Shown: positions 1 to 8,826 of the stretch, piece by piece
How the letters are laid out: every line of letters starts with the position of its first letter
Numbering within the stretch: the stretch's first letter is position 1
Source of the DNA: Limnoglobus roseus
Lineage (GTDB): Bacteria > Planctomycetota > Planctomycetia > Gemmatales > Gemmataceae
Assembly (NCBI RefSeq): GCF_008254045.1
Contig: NZ_CP042425.1
Coordinates: 1,984,001 to 2,048,000 of the forward strand
Direction of reading: 5' to 3'
DNA: 64,000 nucleotides
Made by a program: the position numbers and the translations under genes
Notes under the pieces: model-generated
Told to the model about the DNA's origin: nothing
The model's database searches: none
What the model saw: only the letters and a program-made list of their open reading frames with translations

Positions 1-1584
1 GGCGGGGCGATCCTCGGCGGCGCGGGCTACGCCGGGCTGCATGCGCTTGGCAAGACGCTCGAAGCGGCCAAGGAATACCAGCAGGCCTTCGCCCAGTTCA
101 AAAGCCTAAATCTCGGCGACGCCATCAACTCGCAGGCGGATAAATTCGCACGCGGCAGCAGCGTGATCGGCGCGTCGGCCACCGACCTGATGCGCACCAC
201 CCGCGACCTTGCGACCGTCCTCGGCGACTTCGGAATGGCTCAGCAGCTCGCTCCGGGCTTTTCCCAACTCAAGTTCGCCAACCAAGCGGTATATGGCGGG
301 CACGGCATGGACTTCAGCGAGAACCAACTCCGGGCGCTGGAGAAGATCATCGAGATGAAGGGCGGCTTCAAGTCGCCACAGGACTTCCTCGGCCAGGCGA
401 GCATGATGCAGCAAGTCATCGCGGGCACCGGCGGCATGGTGAAGCCAGCCGATTATCTGGCCTTCATCAAGACGGCGGGTGTCGCGGGCCGACTGCTCGA
501 CAACAAGTCCTTCTACTACGGCATGGAGCCGCTGATCCAGGAGCTGGGCGGCAACCGCACCGGCACTGGCTTGATGAGCGCGTACAACAACCTCGCGCAG
601 GGCCGCTCCACCGTCCGCGCCTCGACCGAGTTGATGAAGCTCGGACTGCTCGACCCGTCGATGGTCGAATACACGAAAATCGGCACCATCAAGCAGGTCC
701 GCCCCGGCGCGCTCAAGGACAACGCCGGATTCGGAGCCAACCCCTACCAGTGGATGCAGGAAACGCTGCTGCCCGCCATGCGGTCGAAGGGAATCACATC
801 GGAGCAAAGCGTGCTTCAGGAGATGGGTGTCATCTTCGGCAACCGCACCGCGTCCAGTCTCTTCAGCCTGATGTTCCTCCAGCAGGAGAAGATCGCCAAG
901 AACATGAAGCTGAGCCAGAACGCGATGGGCACCGACGACCTCGTGAAACTCGCCCGCACCAGCCCGCAAGGTGCCGAGATGGCCCTCGGAAAGGCGTGGG
1001 AGAACCTGAAGATCGCTTCCGGCGAAGCGCTCATCCCGATCATTATTCCGGCGATGAACAAGCTGGCCGAGGCCATCCGCATCATGGGGCAATGGGTCTA
1101 CCGCCATCCCCGCATGTTCGACACGCTCATCTACGGCTTCGCGGGCCTGTCCGGCGCGCTGCTGTTCAGCGGCTCGGTGCTTACTCTGAAGGCCGCGTTC
1201 CTGGGCATCAACCTGCTAATGCCTACCCTGGCGACGACGATCACCGCGTCCGTGTTGCCCGCCCTGGGCCTTTTAGGTGGCGCGCTCGCCGTGCTCGCGG
1301 GCATCGCTTACCACAAGGAGATCGCCGCCAAGATCGACGATGCGGCCCCCGGCATCGGCGACTGGCTGTACCGCATGAACAATCCCGGCGGCCGGAAAGA
1401 CCTCGACGCCTATTACGATCTGCCCCCCGCCAAGTCGAACAAGTCCACCATCGTCGTGCCCGTAAACCTCGACGGCCGGACCATTGCGACCGTGGTCAGT
1501 GACCATCAGGCTAAGTCCGCCAGTGGTCCCCTCGCGTCCGGCAGTGGCTTTGACGGTCGCCTGCATCCAGGGTGGGGGTTCTGA
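1..1584 (+). CDS. Phage tail tape-measure protein, 5'-truncated by window edge
   Basis: The frame is open from base 1, so the true start lies outside the window and about 527 C-terminal residues are seen. The product is predicted to set tail length and be injected with the DNA. Support comes from position (directly before a baseplate cassette), an Ala/Gly/Leu-rich helical composition, and a long hydrophobic stretch encoded around 1120-1310 that looks like two or three membrane-spanning helices, typical of tape-measure proteins. The GTG at 163 is an internal codon. The stop overlaps the ATG of the next gene (TGATG). The family is assigned from context rather than a diagnostic motif. Confidence 0.75.
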   Translation, partial: GGAILGGAGYAGLHALGKTLEAAKEYQQAFAQFKSLNLGDAINSQADKFARGSSVIGASATDLMRTTRDLATVLGDFGMAQQLAPGFSQLKFANQAVYGGHGMDFSENQLRALEKIIEMKGGFKSPQDFLGQASMMQQVIAGTGGMVKPADYLAFIKTAGVAGRLLDNKSFYYGMEPLIQELGGNRTGTGLMSAYNNLAQGRSTVRASTELMKLGLLDPSMVEYTKIGTIKQVRPGALKDNAGFGANPYQWMQETLLPAMRSKGITSEQSVLQEMGVIFGNRTASSLFSLMFLQQEKIAKNMKLSQNAMGTDDLVKLARTSPQGAEMALGKAWENLKIASGEALIPIIIPAMNKLAEAIRIMGQWVYRHPRMFDTLIYGFAGLSGALLFSGSVLTLKAAFLGINLLMPTLATTITASVLPALGLLGGALAVLAGIAYHKEIAAKIDDAAPGIGDWLYRMNNPGGRKDLDAYYDLPPAKSNKSTIVVPVNLDGRTIATVVSDHQAKSASGPLASGSGFDGRLHPGWGF

Positions 1585-2333
1585 TGACCGTCATCCTCAC
1601 CCTCGGCGGCATCATCTTCCAGGACTTCGAAGTGCCCGACAGCATTCGCATCGGGGGCGACCAGATGCTCGTGGTCCACAAGCTACCCGGTGGCGCCCGG
1701 ACAATCGACGCGATGGGTGCAGACGACGCCGACATCCCGTGGTCGGGACGCTTTCGCGGGGCGCAAGCCGAAGCCCGCGCCCGCATCCTCGAAGGTTATC
1801 GCACATCAGGCCAGCCGTTCCTGTTGAAATGGAGCACCTACCGCTACCAGGTCATCGTCCAGTCGTTCAAGGCGGAGTACCAACAGCCGTTCGAGATCCC
1901 CTACACGATCAACTGCACCGTCGTTTCGGACGAATCCGCACCAATCCTTACGGGCATTCCCGGCATCGACGAGCTGATCGGCTCGGACCTGGGGCGCGCA
2001 CTCGGCCTCAGCGATTCACTCGGCATCGCGGCCATCGGGACGGCCCTCACCACGGCCCAGCAAGCCATCAATGTCGCCGGAACGCTGAGGAACGCCCCCT
2101 CGGACACCATCACCCAGATCGTCGGCACGCTGTCAGCGACTCAGCAGGCGGTGGGGGCGAGCGTCACTGCGGCAAACGCCATCGTGGCTTCTTCCACCCC
2201 TGTCACGGCCGGGGGCGATCCCGCTTCGATGGCGTTTAGCCTCTCCAACCAGTCGTCCGCTTTCGGTCAGCTCAACCAACTCTACCAGCTCGGCAGCACC
2301 GTCACACGGATGTCGAAGAATCTACAGGCCTAA
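1584..2333 (+). CDS. Baseplate/tail protein, gpN (DNA circularisation)-like position
   Basis: This 249-aa protein starts at the ATG overlapping the tape-measure stop, behind a G-rich Shine-Dalgarno. The N-terminal half (about residues 1-115) is a compact beta-rich domain containing 'GGARTIDAMGADDADIPWSG', as seen in phage proteins between the tape measure and gpD/P. The C-terminal half is Ala/Thr-rich and helical. In Mu this position is gene 43 (gpN), a baseplate-hub component historically called a DNA circularisation protein. Function is inferred from order and general shape; no catalytic motif is present. Confidence 0.55.
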   Translation: MTVILTLGGIIFQDFEVPDSIRIGGDQMLVVHKLPGGARTIDAMGADDADIPWSGRFRGAQAEARARILEGYRTSGQPFLLKWSTYRYQVIVQSFKAEYQQPFEIPYTINCTVVSDESAPILTGIPGIDELIGSDLGRALGLSDSLGIAAIGTALTTAQQAINVAGTLRNAPSDTITQIVGTLSATQQAVGASVTAANAIVASSTPVTAGGDPASMAFSLSNQSSAFGQLNQLYQLGSTVTRMSKNLQA

Positions 2334-2334
2334 C

Positions 2335-2523
2335 ATGAAAAGCGTCACCGTCGGCGGCGGCAACCTCTTCCAGATCGCGATGCTGGAACTCGGCGATGCG
2401 ACCCAGTGGAACCGGATCGCCGAACTCAACCGCCTGATCGACCCCTTCATCACCGGCATCGTCACGCTGCAAATCCCGAAGCTGGACCCGAATGCAGGAG
2501 GCGGGGTCTATGACCCCGCTTGA
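2335..2523 (+). CDS. Small tail protein X / LysM-like
   Basis: This 62-aa protein begins one base after the previous stop. The pattern 'GGNLFQIAMLELGDATQWNRIAELNRL' followed by a Pro/Ile-rich tail resembles the LysM-like fold of P2 gpX proteins (hydrophobic start, short helix, 'W..I..LN', then proline). In P2-like phages gpX sits directly before gpD, as here. It is thought to help assemble the baseplate hub. Its short length and position support the call. Confidence 0.6.
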   Translation: MKSVTVGGGNLFQIAMLELGDATQWNRIAELNRLIDPFITGIVTLQIPKLDPNAGGGVYDPA

Positions 2524-3634
2524 CCTGGCCGGCATCACGAGCCTGAACAACCCCCGCCAGCCAGCGGGTATCACGCGCAGGCCCCGGCCGGTCGTAATGC
2601 TCAACGGCACACGTCTCCCGGCCAAAGCGGTCATTTCGCTCGACGTGACCAACAACAGCCATTTCACCGCCGACACCTACCGCGTCGAGTTGGCGGTCGG
2701 CGGCCTCCCCCTGGCTTTCGGCCCGAGCTATTGGGCGGATTCGCAGAACGACCAGGTGTCTATCGGCGTGTCCCTCGGTGGCGAGACGCCCGCGGCCCTG
2801 ATCGTGGGGCAGGTGGATGACGTGGAATGGGACGTGACCGGGCGGCGAATCACCCTCAGCGGACGGGATTTGTCTGCCGCGCTCATCGATAACAAGACGG
2901 CCGAGAAGTTCCAGAACCAGACGGCCAGCGAAATCGCGCAGGCGCTGGCACTGCGGAACGGGCTGGATTCGAGCGTTCAGGCAACGGAGACCTTGGCCGG
3001 CACGTACTACGAGATCGACCACGCCATCTCCACGCACGAAGAGACCGAATGGGATTTGCTGGTCTACCTCGCCGAGCGGGAAGGCTTCGATGTGTGGGTT
3101 TCCGGCACGACGCTGTACTTCCAGCCATCTCCGGCAACCAGTAACCCGCCCTACGTGATGCTTTGGTCGGAGCCGGGTGACGGAAGCTTCGCCTCGAACG
3201 CTTCGAGCCTGCACGTGTCGCGGTCGCAGACCCTCTCGCGCGACGTGATCGTTACCGTGCGGAGCTGGAATCAGAAGCAGCAGCGGGCGTTCACCGTCAC
3301 CGCCAAGCGGTCGCAGGCGAAGAAGAGCCAGCGCCGGGGAGGAACCGCACAGACCTACAGCTTCATCCGTCCGAACCTGACCCACGACCAGGCCCAGCAA
3401 TTCGCCGAGGCCAAGGCCGAAGAGATTACCCGCCACGAGCGGATTCTGAGCGCCAGTTTGCCGGGGGACAACGCCATGACCACTCGCGCCACGCTGCGGC
3501 TCGTCGGTACAGGCACCGATTGGGACCAGCTTTACTACCCGGACAGCGTCACGCGGCGGCTTTCGATGCAGGACGGCTACCGGATGGACGTGCGGGCCAA
3601 GAACCACAGCGTTCAGGACAGCGTGCTCGTATGA
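2510..3634 (+). CDS. Baseplate hub protein, gpD (P2) / gpP-gp44 (Mu) family
   Basis: This 374-aa product fits the usual 350-390 aa of phage late-control D / Mu gp44 proteins, which form the trimeric hub above the tail spike. The start at 2510 is chosen over the upstream ATG at 2492 because a strong AGGAGG (2496-2501) sits 8 nt before it; it overlaps the previous gene by 14 nt. Family-like features include 'DVEWDVTGRRITLSGRDLSAAL' near residues 105-125 and a later 'LVYLAEREGFDVWVSG'. A short basic, Gly-rich loop (encoded near 3300-3350) is also typical. The stop overlaps the ATG of the spike gene. Confidence 0.8.
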   Translation: MTPLDLAGITSLNNPRQPAGITRRPRPVVMLNGTRLPAKAVISLDVTNNSHFTADTYRVELAVGGLPLAFGPSYWADSQNDQVSIGVSLGGETPAALIVGQVDDVEWDVTGRRITLSGRDLSAALIDNKTAEKFQNQTASEIAQALALRNGLDSSVQATETLAGTYYEIDHAISTHEETEWDLLVYLAEREGFDVWVSGTTLYFQPSPATSNPPYVMLWSEPGDGSFASNASSLHVSRSQTLSRDVIVTVRSWNQKQQRAFTVTAKRSQAKKSQRRGGTAQTYSFIRPNLTHDQAQQFAEAKAEEITRHERILSASLPGDNAMTTRATLRLVGTGTDWDQLYYPDSVTRRLSMQDGYRMDVRAKNHSVQDSVLV

Positions 3635-4221
3635 TGCAAAACCTGCTCAACATTGCCCGTCGCGAAGCGGAACGGGTCATGTCGCGGCTTGCGCTCCCGA
3701 AGATCGGCATCGTCTCGGGCTACGATGAGGCCAACTATGCGGCCAAAGTGCTACTCCAGCCGCAGGGCGTAGAAACCGGCTGGCTGCCGATCCGCACTCC
3801 GTGGTCGGGCAACGGATGGGGCATGTTCTGCCCCCCGGACATCGGCGACGAGGTCGAGGTGCAGTTCCAGGAAGGCGGCAAGAAAGCGCCGTACATCGCT
3901 CTGCGTGCGTTCGGCGACCTGTTCCGGCCCCTGAGCGTTCCAGCGGGCGAGTTCTGGCTGGCGCATAAGTCAGGGAGTTCACTGAAATTCCACAACGACG
4001 GGACCGTGGAACTGCACGCGGCCACCGCGATCACGTCGAGCGCGCCACTCTGGACGCACACAGGCAACCTCATCGTCAACGGCAGCATCCGGGCGTCGGA
4101 AGACATCTGGGACTTCTACCACGTCAATACCTACACGATGGCGTCCTTCCGGGCTGTTTACGACATCCACACGCATCCCGCCCCGGGTGGAGTGACGGGC
4201 GTGCCCAACGAGCAGGTTTAA
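3631..4221 (+). CDS. Baseplate assembly protein / tail spike (gpV, Mu gp45 family)
   Basis: This 196-aa protein starts at an ATGATG overlapping the gpD stop. The N-terminal OB-fold part includes 'VLLQPQGVETGWLPIRTPW' and 'FCPPDIGDEVEVQFQEG', the recognisable core of gpV/gp45 spike proteins. A short beta-helical region follows, and the C-terminus contains 'DIHTHPAP', matching the HxH metal-binding apex of membrane-piercing spikes. It should cap the tail tube and puncture the outer membrane. Order and motif agree well. Confidence 0.85.
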   Translation: MMQNLLNIARREAERVMSRLALPKIGIVSGYDEANYAAKVLLQPQGVETGWLPIRTPWSGNGWGMFCPPDIGDEVEVQFQEGGKKAPYIALRAFGDLFRPLSVPAGEFWLAHKSGSSLKFHNDGTVELHAATAITSSAPLWTHTGNLIVNGSIRASEDIWDFYHVNTYTMASFRAVYDIHTHPAPGGVTGVPNEQV

Positions 4222-4223
4222 TC

Positions 4224-4589
4224 ATGACAGACGCCGCACACTACTTCGGATCAGACCTCGTGATAAGCGCGAACGGCGACCTGCTCGTGGCGGACGGGCT
4301 GGAAGAAAGCAAGCAACGAGTCCTTCGCAGACTGCTCACGAACCAGAAGGACTATCTCTGGCAACCGGCCTACGGGGCGGGATTGCCATCGTACATCGGC
4401 CTGCCGCTCGATGAGGCAGCGATCTCGGCGCTCATCAAGAGCCAGATGTACCTGGAAGCCGACGTTTCGCACGACCCCGAGCCGCAAGTCACTCTTCAGT
4501 CGATTCCCAACGGGATCTCTGCACAGATCACCTACTTCAGCATCGAAAACGGCGAGCCCGTGCTGCTCAGCTTCGACCTAACGCCTTAA
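4224..4589 (+). CDS. Baseplate wedge protein, gpW / gp25-like (Mu gp46)
   Basis: This 121-aa protein starts two bases after the spike stop. 'DLVISANGDLLVADGLEESKQRVLRRLLT' followed by 'YGAGLPSYIG' is the typical pattern of gp25/gpW lysozyme-like wedge proteins of contractile tails. Length fits the family (110-140 aa). It lies directly before gpJ as in Mu and P2. Confidence 0.85.
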   Translation: MTDAAHYFGSDLVISANGDLLVADGLEESKQRVLRRLLTNQKDYLWQPAYGAGLPSYIGLPLDEAAISALIKSQMYLEADVSHDPEPQVTLQSIPNGISAQITYFSIENGEPVLLSFDLTP

Positions 4590-4600
4590 AGGTTTACTGC

Positions 4601-5722
4601 ATGGCCCTGCCAACCAACACTTTCAACCAGATCGTCTCGAACATCGCCACGGCCATTCAGGCCTCCGCGAGTGCGGCGCTCAACTTCACCGCCGGTTCGG
4701 TGCTGCGGGCGATCTCGGAGGCCGTTGCCGGGGTCGCGCTGTGGTTGCAAGCGATCATCCTGCAAGTGCTGACGCTCACCCGCGCCGCCACCAGCTCAGG
4801 AACCGACCTCGACACATGGTGCGCCGATTTCGGCTTCTTCCGGCTTTCGGCGCTCAACTCCACCGGGCAGGTGACGTTCTCGCGCTTCACCGCCACCGCA
4901 CAGGCGGTCGTGCCGATCAACGCCCCCGTGCAGACCACGGATGGCACCCAGAAGTTCTTTGTCACAATCGACACCACCAACTCCGCATACAGCGCCGGAC
5001 TTGGCGGCTACGTCCTTCCAGCCAATACCACGAGCGTGAACGTGCCCGTGCAGGCTGTGACCCCCGGCGCGGCGGGCAACGTGCATGCGTCCACCGTGAC
5101 CGTCATTACCACGGCCATCCCGAACGTGGACACTGTGACCAACACGGCGGCGTTCCTGAACGGCCTCGACGCGGAGTCCGACGCGGCCTTCCGCTGGCGG
5201 TTCGTGCTGTTCCTCGCTTCACTCTCAAAAGCGACGAAAGCAGCCATTGCTTCCGCTGTCGCGGGCGTACAGCAGGGGCTGAACTCCACCATCACGGAGA
5301 ACGAGGATTACAGCGGGGCGGTGGACATGGGCTACTTCTACGTCGTCGTGGACGACGGCACCGGCTTCGCTTCGAGCACCCTTCTGGCGAGCGTAAACGC
5401 GGCCATCGAAGCCGTGCGCGGGTTCACCATCAGCTTCGGTGTGTTCGCACCGTCCCTGCTCACTGCGAACGTCGGGATGGCGATCACCTCCGCTCCAGGT
5501 TACGACCACGCAACGGTCGTTGGTAACGTCGGCTTGGCGCTCACGAATTTCCTGAACAGCCTGAAGCTGGGAGTTTCCGTCCCCTACACGCAAATCGCTA
5601 GCGTGGCATACGGTGTGGCCGGAGTGCAGAACGTCACGGGGGTGACCATCAACAGCGGCACAACCGACCTGAGCGCCGATCAAAAGCATCGCGTTATCGC
5701 GGGCATTATGACGATTAGCTAG
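4601..5722 (+). CDS. Baseplate J-like protein (gpJ, Mu gp47)
   Basis: This 373-aa protein is of typical gpJ length. It contains the J-family core: 'SGTDLDTWCADFGFFRL', a beta-rich middle with 'VPVQAVTPGAAGNVHASTV', and 'NGLDAESDAAFRWRFVLFLASLSKATKAAI' with its conserved 'G.D.E.D...R'. The family forms the baseplate wedge ring together with gpW and gpI. The gene ends flush with the start of the next. Confidence 0.9.
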   Translation: MALPTNTFNQIVSNIATAIQASASAALNFTAGSVLRAISEAVAGVALWLQAIILQVLTLTRAATSSGTDLDTWCADFGFFRLSALNSTGQVTFSRFTATAQAVVPINAPVQTTDGTQKFFVTIDTTNSAYSAGLGGYVLPANTTSVNVPVQAVTPGAAGNVHASTVTVITTAIPNVDTVTNTAAFLNGLDAESDAAFRWRFVLFLASLSKATKAAIASAVAGVQQGLNSTITENEDYSGAVDMGYFYVVVDDGTGFASSTLLASVNAAIEAVRGFTISFGVFAPSLLTANVGMAITSAPGYDHATVVGNVGLALTNFLNSLKLGVSVPYTQIASVAYGVAGVQNVTGVTINSGTTDLSADQKHRVIAGIMTIS

Positions 5723-6388
5723 ATGGCGACGGGGGATCAGGCCGACTTCATTTCACGCATTAAGGCAGTGCTTCCCGGCGGCTGGTTCCGGGGTGCGACG
5801 CCGGTATTGGACGCCGTGCTGGCGGGTATCGGAGCGGCCCTTTCCGGCGTTTACTCGCTTGCTGCTTATGCGCGTCTTCAGACCAGAATTGCCACAGCGA
5901 CCGAAGGCTTCCTCGACCTCATATCGTTCGATTACTTCGGCCAATCGCTTCCCCGCAAGGTGCAGGAGCCAGATACTTCGTTCCGCGCACGCATCATTGC
6001 GGCGCTCTTTCCCGAGAAGGCCACCCGTCGCGGCCTGATTCGCGCACTTGAATCACTGACAGGGCGCACGCCCGTCGTGTTCGAGCCGCGCAGACCCGCA
6101 GACACCGGTGGGTACGGCATCGGAGGCGTCGGCTACGGTGTGGGTGGCGGTTACGGCGCGCTCAACCTCCCTTATCAGGCGTTCGTCACCGCTTTCCGCC
6201 CCGCAGGCCAGGGCATTCCCTACGTTTCCGGGTATGGCTCGACAGTGGGTGGATACACGACCCCGAGTCGCCTGACCTACGCGAGCCTGTCACAGGTCCA
6301 GGGTTCGGTGACCGATAAAGACATTTTCGCGGCGGTTGACGCGGTGATGCCCGCCGGCACTCTGGCGTGGACTCAAATTCAAAGCTAA
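5723..6388 (+). CDS. Tail/baseplate protein, gpI / Mu gp48-like
   Basis: This 221-aa protein starts on the base after the gpJ stop. The N-terminus has 'KAVLPGGWF' and a helical domain, followed by 'SLPRKVQEPDTSFRARI' and 'RRGLIRALESLTGRTP', as in gp48/gpI proteins that bridge baseplate and fibres. A Gly/Tyr-rich segment (about residues 130-150) precedes the C-terminus. Position between gpJ and the fibre gene supports the call. Confidence 0.75.
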   Translation: MATGDQADFISRIKAVLPGGWFRGATPVLDAVLAGIGAALSGVYSLAAYARLQTRIATATEGFLDLISFDYFGQSLPRKVQEPDTSFRARIIAALFPEKATRRGLIRALESLTGRTPVVFEPRRPADTGGYGIGGVGYGVGGGYGALNLPYQAFVTAFRPAGQGIPYVSGYGSTVGGYTTPSRLTYASLSQVQGSVTDKDIFAAVDAVMPAGTLAWTQIQS

Positions 6389-6403
6389 TTACCAGGAGCA
6401 AAT

Positions 6404-8014
6404 ATGGATAGAGAGATCGTTTACGTCGGCCAAATTCCACTCGAAACTGACCTGTTGCTCACGAACAAGAACACCATGCTTGCGCTCGGTGCGCTCATGC
6501 AGGCGGTCCTTGGAACCAGCGTTTCGGTCGACGGCCTGGCGTGCATCCCGAACAGCCCCGCCGCGCTAAACGTGAAAGTAGGGCCGGGTAGCATTCACAG
6601 CCTCCAGAACGTGGACGGAACTGCCTATGGGACGATTGCCGCCGATACGGCCAACCAGATCGTGAAGCAGGGACTTGCGGTAGGCACGCAGACCTTGAGT
6701 TGCCCCGCACCCGTTACCACCGGCCAGTCGATTAACTTCCTGATTCAAGTCGCCTACCAGGACACCGACGCCGGCAGCACCGTGCTGCCGTACTACAACG
6801 CTTCGAACCCCGCCGTCGCGTGGAGTGGCCCGAACAACACGGGCGTTTCGCAGAACACCGTCCGCAAGGGCGTGTGCCTGATCGGGGTGAAAGCAGGCAT
6901 CGCCGCCACGACCGGCACGCAGACGACCCCAGCACCAGACGCCGGGTACACCGGCCTTTACGCAGTCACGGTGGCGAACGGCCAAACGACTATCACCAGC
7001 GGGAATATCGCTCAATTGGCGACCGCCCCTTTCATCGCCGCCAAGCTCCCGGCCATGCTCTCGACCATCCAGAGCGGGGCGGCGAACTTCGCCCAGGACA
7101 CGAGCGGCGCGGCGAACACGATCACCGTCACGCTGAATCCCGCCCCGGTCGCCCTGACCAACGGCATGCGGATCAACGTGAAAGTGGCGAACTCCAGCTC
7201 GGGACCGACGATCATCAATGCGAATGGACTCGGCAACGTGGCAGCCGTGACCACCAGCGGTGCGGCGTTTGGCTCAAACACCGTGGTCGCAAACGGCATT
7301 TTCAGCTTCGTCTATGACGCCAACGGCAACCGCTGGCAACTCCAAGGGTTCACGGCTGCATCGGCTACCGGCCTGATACCAGCAAACAACCTGAGCGACG
7401 TTTCTAGCGCTTCCACATCTCTTACAAATCTAGGCATATTGCCGGGGTTCGTTTTTGAATATTACGGCCTGGCCGAACCAGCAGGCTTCCTCTTCTGTTC
7501 CGGCCTTACCATCGGCTCGGCAAGCTCTGGCGCGACGGCGAGGGCGAACGCGGATACGCAGGCACTCTTCAACGCGCTATGGGCGTCGGGCACGAACACC
7601 ACGTTCCCGATCTATACCAGCGCCGGATCGGCTTCGACCCGTGGGGCGAACGCTGCGGCTGATTGGGCTGCCAACAAGCGAATGACCCTGCCTGACAGGC
7701 GCGGCACGGTCGGTGTCGGCCGCGACGACATGGGCGGCACGGCGGCGAACCGAGTCACTACTGGCGGCTCCGGTATCAGCGGAACCACGCTGGGAGCAAC
7801 GGGCGGCGAGCAAACCCACACGCTGACAACTACGGAAATGCCTTCGCACTCGCATTCGATAGCGGGTGGACACAACTCCGGCGGGTCAGCCGTCGCCGTA
7901 GATACGTCCGCGCTCAACCAGAGCGAGCCGGTCAACACCGCCAGCACGGGTGGTGATGGGCCTCATAACAACATGCAGCCCTCTACCGTCTGCAACTTTA
8001 TCATCAAGCTGTAG
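6404..8014 (+). CDS. Tail fibre with C-terminal phage tail-collar domain
   Basis: This 536-aa protein follows a clear GGAG ribosome-binding site. The N-terminal and central parts are Ala/Thr/Ser/Gly-rich and beta-structured. The last 190 or so residues form a tail-collar domain: 'AEPAGFLFCSG', 'ADTQALFNALW', 'LPDRRGTVGVGRDDMGG', a metal-type 'EMPSHSHS', and 'NNMQPSTVCNFIIKL' at the end. It should form the distal, receptor-contacting fibre, as in T4 gp12-like proteins. Confidence 0.85.
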   Translation: MDREIVYVGQIPLETDLLLTNKNTMLALGALMQAVLGTSVSVDGLACIPNSPAALNVKVGPGSIHSLQNVDGTAYGTIAADTANQIVKQGLAVGTQTLSCPAPVTTGQSINFLIQVAYQDTDAGSTVLPYYNASNPAVAWSGPNNTGVSQNTVRKGVCLIGVKAGIAATTGTQTTPAPDAGYTGLYAVTVANGQTTITSGNIAQLATAPFIAAKLPAMLSTIQSGAANFAQDTSGAANTITVTLNPAPVALTNGMRINVKVANSSSGPTIINANGLGNVAAVTTSGAAFGSNTVVANGIFSFVYDANGNRWQLQGFTAASATGLIPANNLSDVSSASTSLTNLGILPGFVFEYYGLAEPAGFLFCSGLTIGSASSGATARANADTQALFNALWASGTNTTFPIYTSAGSASTRGANAAADWAANKRMTLPDRRGTVGVGRDDMGGTAANRVTTGGSGISGTTLGATGGEQTHTLTTTEMPSHSHSIAGGHNSGGSAVAVDTSALNQSEPVNTASTGGDGPHNNMQPSTVCNFIIKL

Positions 8015-8079
8015 CTGTCCGTCGTTGCGCCAGCACAACATATGGGGTATCTTTATGACAAATTTATGCAGGCTGTTCC

Positions 8080-8397
8080 ATGACTGAGCCTAACGAACGC
8101 ATCACGAAGCTCGAAACCAATATGGATTACGTTTTGACCATCCTTGGCAAGCGTGAGGACTACCAGAACAGCGTGCTGGTCAAACTCACGACCATCGAGC
8201 TAAAGCAAGACCAGTCTCTTCTCTACCAGAAAACTTGTGACACGGAACGCTCGGCCCACGCGCTACGACTCAGCAAAGTCGAGAACGATGTCGGAAGCAG
8301 CAGAACCGTCTGGTCGGTCATGTTCCGCCTTGCGGGTGGGGTAGGAGGCACTGCGGCGTTCGTCGTATCCGTCCTCGGCCTGCTGAGGCACCAATGA
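8080..8397 (+). CDS. XhlA-like membrane protein, possible holin accessory
   Basis: This 105-aa protein has a predicted coiled-coil N-terminal part (about residues 5-75, starting 'NERITKLETN') and one C-terminal transmembrane segment (about 82-101, 'VMFRLAGGVGGTAAFVVSVLGLL'-like). This is the layout of XhlA-type proteins that associate with holins in tail-cassette lysis modules. Its stop overlaps the start of the response-regulator gene (ATGA). The functional call is an inference from architecture. Confidence 0.5.
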   Translation: MTEPNERITKLETNMDYVLTILGKREDYQNSVLVKLTTIELKQDQSLLYQKTCDTERSAHALRLSKVENDVGSSRTVWSVMFRLAGGVGGTAAFVVSVLGLLRHQ

Positions 8398-8816
8398 AAA
8401 CCATCCTGCTGATCGACGACAATCGTCTTGACCGCATGATCCACCGCCGGTGGCTCGAAGGGCTCTGCCCAGGCGAGTATCGAGTCCTGGATGCCGAAAG
8501 TGCCGCCGCCGGGATGGAGGCCGCGCAACGTGAAAGAGTCGACTGCGTCCTGATGGATTACGTCATGCTGCGTGAAAACGGGCTGGATGCCATCCGCCAA
8601 ATGACAAGTGAATTGCCAGACTGTCCGCCTATCATTCTGCTGTCATGCGCGATCACTGAGGATATGCGACGAAACGCGATGGCCCTCGGAGCGGCAGCAT
8701 GCTTCGAGAAACCAGTTGCCAAAGGCACCACGCTGATTGACGCGGTAAGACTCGCCATCACAGATCGCCAGAACTTACGCGAGAGAGCGGCAGCCAAGCA
8801 CCCGGAGATTTCATAA
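8394..8816 (+). CDS. Stand-alone response-regulator receiver domain protein (prophage-borne)
   Basis: This 140-aa CheY-like protein keeps the complete receiver site: acidic pair D8-D9, phospho-acceptor D55 in 'LMDYVML', S84 in 'LLSCA', and K106 in 'CFEKPV'. There is no output domain; only a short basic, helical tail follows (about residues 122-140). Translation is coupled to the upstream XhlA-like gene by ATGA overlap. No histidine kinase is in the neighbourhood, so a host kinase would have to phosphorylate it. A receiver within a tail/lysis operon is unusual. The fold is confident; the role is unknown. Confidence 0.9.
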   Translation: MKTILLIDDNRLDRMIHRRWLEGLCPGEYRVLDAESAAAGMEAAQRERVDCVLMDYVMLRENGLDAIRQMTSELPDCPPIILLSCAITEDMRRNAMALGAAACFEKPVAKGTTLIDAVRLAITDRQNLRERAAAKHPEIS

Positions 8817-8826
8817 TGGACGCAGC

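Noticed and set aside
106-1107. 333-aa - strand open frame opposite the tape-measure gene
   Set aside because: High-GC antisense shadow with no ribosome-binding site or recognisable domain; the + strand tape-measure frame is continuous from base 1.
2462-3607. 381-aa - strand frame opposite the gpD-like gene
   Set aside because: Mirror of GC-rich codon bias; the sense frame carries the baseplate motifs and good start sites.
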